Assembly: GCF_000142905.1 (NCBI RefSeq)
Contig: NW_013657657.1
Coordinates: 338,618-399,298, forward strand
Reading direction: 5' to 3'
DNA length: 60,681 bases
DNA from: Thecamonas trahens ATCC 50062
Taxonomy: Eukaryota > Apusozoa > Apusomonadida > Apusomonadidae
Part shown: positions 45,041-57,000 of the stretch, one piece after another
How the letters are laid out: the number at the start of each line of letters is the position of its first letter
How positions within the stretch are numbered: position 1 is the first letter of the stretch
The notes under the pieces: generated by a model
What the model saw: the letters and a program-made list of their open reading frames with translations, nothing else
The model's database searches: none
Told to the model about the DNA's origin: nothing
Position numbers and translations under genes: made by a program

Positions 45041-48000
45041 ATGTTCAGGTCGTTGTCGCGAAGCAACCTCCGGCGATCGCAATCGATCAATGCCTTTGTC
45101 AACGCTCTCCGGCAGGCAAACATCAAGCCAACGCACAACTTTATTTTCACCGCTGTGGCAAAGGCCTTTGGCATCTCGGTCTCGCAGGTGGAAGAGTATG
45201 CGCTGACGGGTGCTCATCTCTCGCAGGTCAACCAATTCCTCGCGGCAGATGGTCCGTGGAAGCTCATGTTCTACTTTCAGCCGCTGGAGACCGGCGCCGC
45301 CGATGACGACGCCGACGAGAGCGCTGGCGGGCCGTCGAAGCGGAGCGGTGCACCAACGCTGCGGATCACCGACGGCAAAGACGAGCCGCTGCGCGGCAAG
45401 GCCATTTACTTTCTGCGGATGCGGCAAGTCGAGCTGACTGAGGCCAACATTGCCACAGAGGTGGTGACCGGGCGGATCTCCGGCGGCGTCGGCCTCCTCT
45501 CGTCACTGCAGGAGACGATCGAGCACGTCATGCTTCCTGCACTCTCGGCGCAGGGCATGTGGGGCGAGCTGCCGAACGACTCTGACAAGATCGAAGCATT
45601 CCTGGAGGCGCTGGACAAGTTTGTGACGATGCTCGCCCAGGTCATGTCGTCGCTGGCGCAGGGCGTGACACTGCGGCTGAAGGCACTACCGATCGAGAAC
45701 AAGCCGAGTGCCTTTGCCGAGGCTGCTCTCTCGCCAGAGCTTGTGGCCGAGTGCGAGGAGCTCGTGGACGACTGGTGCAAGAAGATCGACCTCGTACTCG
45801 CCGAATCCGAGGTTGTGCGGCGCGAGTCGGACTCGGTCGGGCCGAACAAAGAGCTCGAGCACTGGAAGGCGCGGATGGCCAAGTTCAACACCATCACCGA
45901 CCAGCTCAAGCACGAGACGGTCAAGGTGGTCATCGGAACGCTGACGGCGGCCAAGTCGAAGAAGCTCGAGGTGTGGAAGACGCTTGACAACCGCATCACC
46001 GACGCTGCCAACGAGGCCAAGGACAACGTGAAGTACTTGTACACGCTCGAGCGGTTCTCGGAGCCGCTCTACAAGTCGGACCCCGTGCAGATGGTCGAGG
46101 CCATCCCGGGCCTCATCAACGCCATCAAGATGATGCACTCGATCGCGCGGTACTACAACACCAGTGAGCGGATGACTGCGCTCTTTGTCAAGATCACCAA
46201 CCAGATGATCACGTGCTGCAAGGAGTACATCCGTGGCGACGGCGAGATCTGGGAGCAGGACCGGTCGACGCTCATCGGCAAGCTCCAGGCCTGCCTCGCG
46301 CTCAAGAAGGCGTACCAGGACGCGTTCCGCCAGACCAAGACTCGGCTCCGGTCGCAGCCCAAGGACAAGCAGTTTGACTTTTCCGAGATGTACATCTTTG
46401 GCAAGTTTGAGCTCTTTTGCAAGCGGGTTAAGAAGCTCATCGACACCTTTATCATCATTGAGCAGTTTTCGGCGCTCGAAAACTGCTCCATCGAGGGCAT
46501 GGGCGAGATTCTGGAGCGGTTCAACACCATTGTCGCCGAGCTGCGGAACAAGCAGTACGACTTGCTCGACCACCGCAAGCTCGAGTTTGAGGCCGACTTT
46601 GTGCTCTTCTACGAGAAGATTGTCGACCTCGAGCGGCTGCTGCAGGAGTTTATCAACGCCGCTTTTGAGCCGATCACCTCGACTCAGCGTGCGCTCTCGC
46701 TCCTCCGCCAGTTCCAGAGCGTCCTTCTCATGGACTCGCTCCGCGCCGAGCTCGAGAACAAGTACTTGCTCATCTTTGCCAACTACGGCCGCGAGCTCGA
46801 CGTTGTCCGCCGCCTGTACGAGAAGCAAGCCAACGCGCCGCCGATTCCGCGCGACACCCCGCCGGTTGCCGGCGCCATCTCGTGGGCCCGCCAGCTTCTG
46901 CGCCGGATCGAGGAGCCGATGAAGCTCTTCCAGGCCCACCCGCACATTCTGTACACTCTCGAGGCCAAGAAGGTCATCCGGGTGTACAACAAGCTCGCTC
47001 GGGCGCTTGTCGAGTTTGAGACCCTCTACCACGAGTCGTGGATGAACTCGGTTGAGGAGGTCAAGTACGCGCTCAACGCTACGCTGCTGGTGCGGAACCC
47101 GGGCGCCAAGTCGGTCATCCTCGTCAACTTTGACTCGCTCATCCCCAAGCTCATTCGCGAGACCAAGGCCATGCAGCGTATGGAGCTCGAGGTGCCCGAG
47201 ACCGCCAAGCTCATCACCATGCAGGAGGCCAAGTTCAAGGCCCACTACAACAACCTGCAGTACATGCTCGAGGAGTACTCGCGCGTCCGCTCCAAGATCC
47301 CCAAGAAGTTCGCCCAGCTCATCGGGCCGCACGTCGAGCTGGTCAAGTCGCGCATCGAGCCTGGCCTGGTGAGCCTTACTTGGACCTCGCTCAACATTGA
47401 CGGCTACCTTGCCGCCATCCACGAGTCACTGGCCCACCTTGAGGACCTCGTCGACAAGATCAACGACATTATCGCCTGCCGCGTCGACTCTACGCTCGCA
47501 AGCATCCGCGCCACCCGCCTCATCGACCTCCCCTCCGAGTCGTCTATCACCATCGAGGCCTTTGCCGACGCTGCCGAGGAAACGACGCGGAGCCGCGCCG
47601 CAAGCCTTGACTCCAAGGTCGTTCTCGTCGAGTCGGCTGTCCAGGACCTTGTCGCCCTCATCACCCGTGGCTACACCTCGTCGGACATGGCCAAGGTCGA
47701 GGGCTTTATCGACCGCGTCGCGCAAGAGTACGCCAACGCCACGTTTGAGGCCATTGTTGAAGCTGTCAAGGCCTCGATGGAGCTCATCAAGTCGCGACTT
47801 GTTGGGAGCAGCAGCGATGGCAACACTTCGCCCGAGGCCGACGCCGATGGGACTGGGGCTGACGGCGGGGCAGGCAGTGCCGGGCCGTCGAGCGGCATGT
47901 CTGGTGCCAAGACTGTGTCCGGGAGCGGCAGCGGGGTTGCATCCGACGGCAGCGTTCCGCTCTTCAAGCTCTCTGTCGAGCTCGAGGTGCCGGAGCTTGT

Positions 48001-51000
48001 CCTCACGCCGTCGCTCGAGGCTCTCCAGCAGTACATCGACGTGGTGGTGGAGAAGATCAAGGTTGCGTCGGCGCTCATCTACACGTGGGGCCAGGAGCGG
48101 CCGACCAAGCGCAAGGGTGCGAGCGGCGGCGCCGGCGAGCTCGGCGAGGGTGCTGGCGACGAAGAGAGTGCCGGCAACCGGACGCTCAACACGTCACTGA
48201 CCGGCTCAGTCATCGGCTCGCCGGGCGGGCTCGCTGCGTCGTTTGTGGGCTCGCTCGCCGGTGGTGACGATGCTGGCGGCGACGATGCCGGCGTCCTCCG
48301 CAACTACTACGAGTCGATTGAGAACCACAAGGAGATTCTCAAGCTCCAGCGCGAGCTCGCGGCTGTCACCTCGCAGCTCAAGAGCCGGGTCAAGGCCGAC
48401 CTCTCGCGGTTCTCCAAGTACGCGTTCCTCTGGTCGGAGGACCGCAACGCGACGTACGAGAGGTTCTTGGCGAGCACGCCAGGCATCGAGGCCTTTGAAA
48501 ACGAGCTCGGGCGGTACGAGGGCCTGCGGCGCGAGATCGAGGACCTTGCCGCCGTCGTTGTCATCGGCGCGGTGGCACTCGACTACGGCGAGCTGAAGCG
48601 GGCGCTGAGCTCCGAGGCCGTGGGCTGGAAGCAGTTCTACGGGGACAATCTCAAGATCAAGAGCCACCAGGAGATGAACGAGCTGGTGGCGTTCTTTGAC
48701 GAGTCGACGGTCAAGCTCAACCGGCAGCTCAACGACCTCGACGATATCCGGGCGGTCATGGACGTGCTCGCCGAGCTGCGGAAGGAGGAGACCTCGATCT
48801 CGATGAAAATCACGCCCATCGAGGAGACGTACTCGCTCCTCAACCACTACTCGATCCGGTACTCCAAGGAGGAGGCCGACGCGGCTGACAACCTGCGGTA
48901 CTCGTGGAAGAAGCTCAAGATGGGCCTGGCCATTGCCAAGCAGGCTGAGCTCTCCAAGCTCCAACCCAAGTTCAAGAAGGAGCTGCTGCGGTCTGTCGAG
49001 GCGTTTGAGGACGACGTCGACGAGTTTGTGGCCGACTACACGCTCAACGGGCCGATGGTGCGAGGCATTTCGCCGCGTGTTGCGGTGGAGCGTCTCAAGG
49101 CGTTCCAGCGGCTGTTTGAGGAGCGTGAGCGGAAGATGACCACGTACCAGGGCGGCGAAGTGCTCTTTGGTCTGCCAGTCCACGAGTACCCCAAGCTAGT
49201 CAAGATCCGCAAGGAGCTGCGGCTGCTCGAGAGCCTTTACGGCCTGTACTCGGACGTGTTGGTGACCGTGGGTGGGTACGAGGACATCATCTGGAGCGAG
49301 CTCGACCTCGAGGGCATTCAGCAGCAGATCAAGGGCTTCCAAGACAAGTGCAAGCGACTGCCCAAGGCCATGCGGGAGTGGGAGGCGTATCTCGAGCTCA
49401 AGACCAAGATCGACGACTTTGACCGGCTGCTCCCGCTGCTGGCAGACTTGTCGCACCCCGCGATTCTCTCGCGGCACTGGGAGGCCATTTCTGAAGTGAC
49501 CGGGACCAAGTTCAAGGTTGACATGGACACGTTCAAGCTCAAGAACCTGCTCGAGGCGACACTGCTGGAGAACGAGGCCGAGGTACACGACATCTGCTTT
49601 GCCGCCGTCCGTGAGGCCGAGATTGAGACCAAGATCAACGCGCTGCAGGACGAGTGGTCGGACGCGAGCTTTGAGTTTGCCAACTTTAAGAAGCGCGGAG
49701 CCATCATTCTCAACGGCGAGCGGACGCAGGAGATCATGTCGCAGATCGAGGACTCGCTGATGGTCCTTGCCGGCCTCCTCTCGTCGCCGTACAACAAGCC
49801 GTTCAAGGCAGACATTCTGCTCTGGTCGCAGAAGCTCTCGACGTGCTTCCGCGAGATCGAGAACTGGGTCCACGTCCAATCGCTGTGGATTTACCTCGAA
49901 GCGGTCTTTGTGGGCGGTGACATTGCCAAGGCCATGCCGCTCGAGGCGAAGCGGTTCGCCTCGATCGACAAGTCGTGGGTCAAGATCATGAACGCGGTGC
50001 GGGACAACCCGAACGTGGTCTCGTTTGTGTACTCGGACGAGACGCTCTCGAGCCTCCTCCCGCACCTTGCTGACATGCTGGAGCTCTGCCGGTCGTCGCT
50101 CGCCGGCTACCTCGAGGGCAAGCAGCGGATTTTCCCGCGGTTCTACTTTCTCTCGCACCCGGCCCTGCTCGAAGTGCTTGGCTCGGCCAACTCCAACTGC
50201 CAGGCCGTGCAGCCGCACCTCAAGTCTGTCTTTGCCAACATCCATCGGGTCAAGTTCTCCAAGACCGAGTTCAACCACATTGTGGGTATGACGTCGGGCG
50301 AGGGCGAGTACGTCCCGCTGCGCAAGAGCATGGAGTGCGAGGGCAATGTGGAGAACTGGCTCAACGTCCTCATCTCGCGGATGAAGGAGACGGTGCGGAG
50401 CATTCTGCGGCGCGGTGCGTCGGTCATGGGCTCGATGGACCTTGACGCGTTTGTGATGGAGCACGCGGCGCAGGTTGGCCTCCTCGGCATTCAGCTCAAG
50501 TGGACAGAGACTTGCGAGAAGAGCCTTGGTGAGGCCGCCAAGGGCGACCAGAACGCGATGAAGGCGCGTGACTTTGCCAACTACAACGACTTTATGACGC
50601 TCGTCACGCTCACGCGCGAAGACCTCGACCGACGCGACCGCGTCAAGGTTGAGACGCTTGTCACCATCTCGTACCATCAGTGGGACATTTTCAACGAGCT
50701 GTTCAAGGCGTACGTGCGGAGCCCGGAAGACTTTGACTGGCTCAAGCAGACCCGCTTCTACTGGCGCGGGGCCGACGCCAACTGTAAGATCCACATCACT
50801 GACGTCGAGTTTGAGTACTGCTACGAGTACCTCGGGTGCACAGATCGGCTGGTCATCACGCCGCTCACGGACCGATGCTACATCACTCTCGCACAGGCCA
50901 TGGGCATGTCGCTCGGCGGCGCGCCGGCCGGCCCGGCTGGAACCGGCAAGACCGAGACTGTGAAGGACATGGGCAAGGCGCTCGGCAAGTACGTCGTCGT

Positions 51001-54000
51001 CTTCAACTGCTCGCCCGAGATGACTTACCAGCAGCTGGAGAAGACCTTCAAGGGTCTCGCCATGTCTGGGTGCTGGGGCGACTTTGACGAGTTCAACCGC
51101 ATCAAGCTCCCGGTCCTCTCTGTGGCGGCGCAGCAGATTTCGTCGATTTTTACGGCCAAGCGCGACCAGCTCGACCGCTTTGTCTTTACCGACGGTGCGC
51201 TCACGCCGCTCGACACCGAGTGCTGCATCTTCATCACCATGAACCCGGGCTACGCCGGGCGGCAGGAGCTTCCGGAGAACCTCAAGCTCCAGTTCCGGAC
51301 GTGCGCCATGATGGTGCCTGACCGTGACATCATTATGAAGGTCAAGCTTGCTGCGTCGGGCTTCCAGAAGTTCCTCTCGCTTGCCATCAAGTTCTTCTGG
51401 CTCTACAAGCTGTGCGAAGAGCAGCTGTCGGAGCAGATTCACTACGACTTTGGCCTCCGCAACATTCTCTCAGTCCTCCGGACCGCTGGTGCGGTCAAGC
51501 GCGCGCATCCGGACGACATGGAGGACGACATTCTCCAGCGGGTCTGCCGGTCGATGAACCTCTCCAAGCTCGTCGACGACGACTACCAGCTCTTCCTCTC
51601 GCTGCTGTCGGACCTGTTCCCGGGCGAGTTTGCGGTCCAGCACGGAGCCAAGGACCTCGACATGTGCATCGACTCGCAGTGTGAGTCGCTCGGCCTCATC
51701 CCGCACCCGAGCTGGAAGCTCAAGCTGTTCCAGCTTGAGGAGACGGCCAAGGTGCGGCACGGCATCATGGTGCTTGGCCCGTCCGGTGCTGGCAAGACGA
51801 CGTGCATTTCGGTCCTGCTCGGCGCGCTCAAGGAGACTGGCCTCTCGTACCGCGAGTGGCGGATGAACCCGAAGGCGATCAAGACGCAGCAGTACCTAGG
51901 CAAGACCGAGACGGCGACCAACGAGTGGAAGGACGGCATTTTCTCGTCGCTCTGGCGCAAGGCCAACAAGATGCTCGAGAAGAAGAAGGATGAGCATGTG
52001 TGGCTCACCATGGACGGACCTGTGGACTCGCTGTGGATCGAGTCGCTTAACACAGTGCTCGACGACAACAAGACGCTGACGCTGCCTAACGGCGACCGGC
52101 TGCCGATGCACCGTAACCTCAAGCTCATTTTCGAGGTCGACTCGCTCGACAACGCGTCGCCGGCTACAGTCTCGCGGTGCGGTATGATCTACATGTCGGA
52201 CACGGCACTCGGGTGGCGACCGGTCCTCGCCTCGTGGCTCAAGAGCCGGGCCGACTACGAGGTTGAAGTCCTCCACGAGCTGTTTGAGGCGGTGTGGGAC
52301 GCCGGACAGCTGTTTGTTAGCGAGTCGCTCAATGTGACGATGGTGACGCCGCTCATCAACGCCATTCAGATGGCGCTCAACCTGCTGACTTCGTCGCTCA
52401 AGCGGCCATCAACGGCTGCGGCGCCGAGCGCGGTGCACCTCAACCGGCTCTTTGTTTTTGCCTTTGTGTGGGCGCTTGGTGGCCTGCTCTCGGAGGAGGA
52501 GCGTGTCAAGTTCTCTGCACACTTGTACGAGAACGACGCGTTTGCGACGCTCGACCTGCCGGACATTGGCGCCTTCCGCGACGCGGCCGACGGTGACACT
52601 ATCTTTGAGTTTATGGTCCGACCCGGCGGGTCGTGGGCGCACTGGGCCTCGCAGGTGCCCGAGTTTGAGTACCCGGAGGTTGGCGATGTGCGGTTCCACG
52701 ACATTCTCGTGCCGACGACCGACTCTGCGCGGCTTGAGTTCCTCACCAATGAGATCATGAAGCAAGGCCTGCATGTCCTGCTGGTGGGTGAGTCGGGAAC
52801 GGCCAAGACGGTGACCATTCTGCAGTACATGGCCAAGCAGGATCCGGACAAGTACCTCTCCAAGGTGGTCAACTTTTCGTACGCGACCGAGACCGACGGG
52901 TTCCAGTCTGCCATCGAGGGCTCTGTGCAAAAGGTGCACACGGGCGTGTTTGCGCCGCAGTACGGCAAGAAGATGATGGTGTTTGTGGACGACATCTCGA
53001 TGCCCGAGACGAACGAGTGGGGCGACCAGCCGACAAACGAGACGGTGCGGCAGCTGATCGAGGAGCAGGGCCTGTACTCGCTGGAGAAGCCAGGCGAGTT
53101 CCTTAAGATCATCGACCTCCAGTTCCTGGGCGCGATGTTCCACCCGGGCGGCGGACGGAACGACATTCCGTCGCGGCTTAAGCGGCACTTTGCAGCGTTC
53201 AACTGCACGCTGCCGTCGCCGGCGTCTATCGAGCGCATTTTCTCTGTCATTGTGCAGGGCCACTACTCGTACGAGCGCGGGTTCTCGGGCGAGGTTGTCG
53301 AGCTTGCGGGCCAGATGACGAGCCTCACGACGCGGATCTGGAGCCTGACCAAGGCGCGGATGCTGCCGACGCCGGAGCACTTCCACTACGTGTTCAACCT
53401 CCGCGACCTCTCGCGGATCACTGAGGGCCTCATCGACACGCAGAGCGACGTGGTGACGTCGCGGAGCGTGCTGCTCACGCTCTGGCGCCACGAGTGCGAG
53501 CGTGTGCTCAGCGACCGGCTCATCTCGTCGGAGCACCGCAAGTGGTTCGCGGCGACGATCACGTCTGTGGTCTCGGAGGCGTTTGGGGCGCAGGTGGCGG
53601 CCGAAGTCATGTCGCCGTGCTTCTTTGTCGATTTTCTGCGCGACGAGCCGGACATTGACGAGATTGATCTCGATGACCCGAACGCCAACTTTGACGCTCC
53701 CAAGGTGTATGAGCCGATCAAGAGCATGAAGGCGCTGCGGTCGCGGATCAAGGGCTTCATGGACCAACACAACGAAGAGGTGCGTGGTTTTGTCCTCGAC
53801 CTGGTGCTGTTTGAGGACTGCATCAAGCACGTAGTCAAGATCTCGCGCATCATCCGGCGGCCGCGTGGCTGCGCGCTGCTGGTGGGTGTGGGCGGTAGTG
53901 GCAAGCAGTCGGTGACCAAGCTGGCGGCGTACATTGCGGGCCACGAGACGTTCCAACTCCAGATGACGCGGAGCTACAACGTGTCCAAGCTGATGGAGGA

Positions 54001-57000
54001 CCTGCAGGTCCTGTACCGCAAGGCCGGTGGCGAAGGCAAGAAGGTCACGTTCATCTTTACGGACAACGACATCAAGGAGGAGCGGTTCCTCGAGTACATC
54101 AACTCGATCCTGACGAGTGGCGATGTGGACGTGATGGCCAAGGACGAGCGCGACTCGATTCTGCTTGAGCTTCGCGAGGTGATGAACAAGGAGCGACCGG
54201 AGCTGGAGGACAACATGGTGAACCTCAACAAGTTCTTCATCGAGCGTGTGCGGCAGAACCTGCACATTGTGCTCTGCTTCTCGCCTGTGGGCGAGAAGTT
54301 CCGGACGCGGAGTCTCAAGTTCCCGGGCCTTGTTTCTGGAGTGACGATTGACTGGTTTGACCCGTGGCCGCTCAAGGCGCTCAAGGCAGTGTCGCGGCGG
54401 TATCTGGTCGAGTTCCCGATGGTGTGCGAGGCGTCGGTCCGCGAAGCGCTCATCGAGTACATGTCGAACGTGCACTTTTTGGTGGAGCGGACGTCGAAGC
54501 GGTACTTTGAAAAGTACCGCCGCAACGTGTTTGTCACGCCCAAGTCGTACCTCTCATTCCTCTCGTCGTTCCGGGCAGTCTACGAGCAGAAGAAGGCCGA
54601 GATCGACGCAGAGGACTCGCGGATGAAGATCGGTCTGCAGAAGCTCGAGGCTGCCGAGATTTCGGTCTCGAAGCTCAAGGAGAAGCTCGATGAGCAAGAG
54701 GTGGAGCTTGTCAAGGCGCAGGAGGTGGCGCGCCAGCAGCTCGACAAGATTGTGACCAAGACGGCCGAGGCGAAGAAGGAGAAGGACAAGGTCAAGGCGG
54801 TGAAGGACCAGGTCCTTGTCCAGCAGCAGGAGGCCGAGGCGGCGTCGCAGGCTGCTGACGCGGAGCTTGCCAAGGCGTTGCCGCATCTCAAGGCTGCAAT
54901 TGCGGCGCTGGAGGTCATCGACCCAAAGGACATTAACGAGCTGCGGGCGGGTAACCACCCGGTCCACTTTACCAAGCGCGTCCTCGACTGCGTGCGAATC
55001 ATGCGGTACCTGGGGATGGAGCCTGTTGAGATGGAAGAGAACGGGAAGATCCGGACCTCGTGGGTGGAGTCGAAGCGGATGATGAACAAGAAGGACTTTC
55101 TGGACTCGCTGCTCAACTTTCCGCTCACCACGCTCAACGGCGAAATCATCGAGCTCCTCGAGCCGTACTTTGACGACGAGGAGTTTATGGTGGGCTCGGA
55201 CCGTGCTGCGACGGTGAACCTGGCGCTGAAGGGCCTGTTTGAGTGGTGCGAGGCTATCATCAAGTACTACCACGTCTCGCGCGACATTGAGCCGAAGCAG
55301 ATGGCGAAGAACAAGGCGCAGAAGCGGCTGCAGCAGGCAAACGAAGAGCTGTCTGACGCGCAGAAGCAGCTCGACGAGAAGGAGGCTGTTCTCGCGGCGA
55401 TGCAGGCCAAGTACGACGCGTGCCAGGCGGAGGAGCAGCGGCTGGCGAGCATTGCCGAGAAGACGAAGCGGACGATGACGGCTGCGCTTGCGCTCATCGA
55501 CGGGCTTGCCGGCGAGAAGGAGCGGTGGACGGCAAAGAGTCTGACGTTTGGCGACGTGGTGACCAAGCTGGTGGGCGATGTGGCGGTGGCGACGGCGTTC
55601 CTCTCGTACGCGGGACCGTTTATGCAGGAGTACCGGAACCGGCTGGTGAAGCAGTGCCGGAGCGACCTCAAGTCGAGCCACATTCCGTTCTCGTCGGAGC
55701 TCGACGTGGTCAAGCTGCTGACGGACGACAACGAGGTCGGGCAGTGGAACCTCGAGGGTCTGCCGACGGACGGACAGTCGACGCAGAATGGCATCATTGT
55801 TGTGAACGCGGCGCACATGTACGCGCGGTTCCCGCTCATGATTGACCCGCAGGGCCAGGGGCGGGCTTGGATTCTCAACCACGAGGCAGCCAACGGGCTC
55901 AAGGTGGTGACCTTTGACACGCGTGGGTTCAAGGACACGCTCGAGACGTGCGTGCAGACGGGCGTGCCGCTCCTCATCGAGGATGTGGGCAACGAGCTCG
56001 ACCCGATTCTCGATCCTGTGCTCGAGCGCGGAGTCAAGCTTCCGGGCGCCAAGCACTACATCTGCAAGATTGGTGACAAGGAGGTTAACTACGCCGAGGG
56101 CTTCCGGCTGTACATGACGACGAAGATTGCCAACCCCAAGTACTCGCCCGAGGTGTGCGCCAAGACGGCACTGGTGGACTTTACGGTGACGCGGTCAGGG
56201 CTGGAGGATCAGCTGCTCGGGCGGGTCATCCGGCACGAGCAGGAGTACCTCGAGACGAAGCGGGCTGCGCTGTTGGAGGAGCTCAACACGAACAAGCAGC
56301 TGATCAAGAGCCTTGAGGACAACCTGCTGGCGAAGCTCTCTCAGACAGAGGGCAACCTTGTGGACGACACGGAGCTCATCAACGTGCTCCGCAAGTCGAA
56401 GACGACGTCGGAGGAGGTGAAGGAGAAGATTGTGAGCTCTGTGGAGAACGAGCGGATCATCAACCAGGCGCGTGAGCAGTACCGGCCCGTGGCGACCCGC
56501 GGCTCGATCCTGTACTTTATCGTGTCGGAGATGGCCATGGTCGACCACATGTACGAGACCTCGCTGGCGCAGTTCCTCAACGTGTTCGACGAGTCGATGG
56601 TGCGTGCGGCGCAGACGCAGCTCGCGGCGCAGCGGATCTCGAACATCATCGAGGAGCTGACGTACTCGACGTTTACCTTTATGACGCGCGGGCTGTTTGA
56701 GGAGCACAAGCTGCTGTTCCTCCTTCAGTGCGCGCTCAAGATTGATCTCGAGGCGCGCGAGATTGACGGGCTGGAGTACCGGACGTTTGTCAAGGGTGGG
56801 GCGAGTCTTGATCCAAAGACGGGCAAGGCGAACCCGGATCCGAGCGACATTCCGGAGGATGTGTGGCTCAACCTTCGTGCGCTGCACGAGATCCCGATTT
56901 TCCACAACATTCTCGAGCAGATTGAGAACAACGTGGCCGGGTGGAAGGCGTGGTACAACAAGGCAGAGCCCGAGAAGGAGGTTATTCCGGACGGGTACAA

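Noticed and set aside
45686-56056. Several 500-750-codon minus-strand ORFs opposite dynein
   Set aside because: They are antisense shadows with Leu/Arg/Val/His-rich composition and no homology signs; the + strand encodes one continuous dynein.
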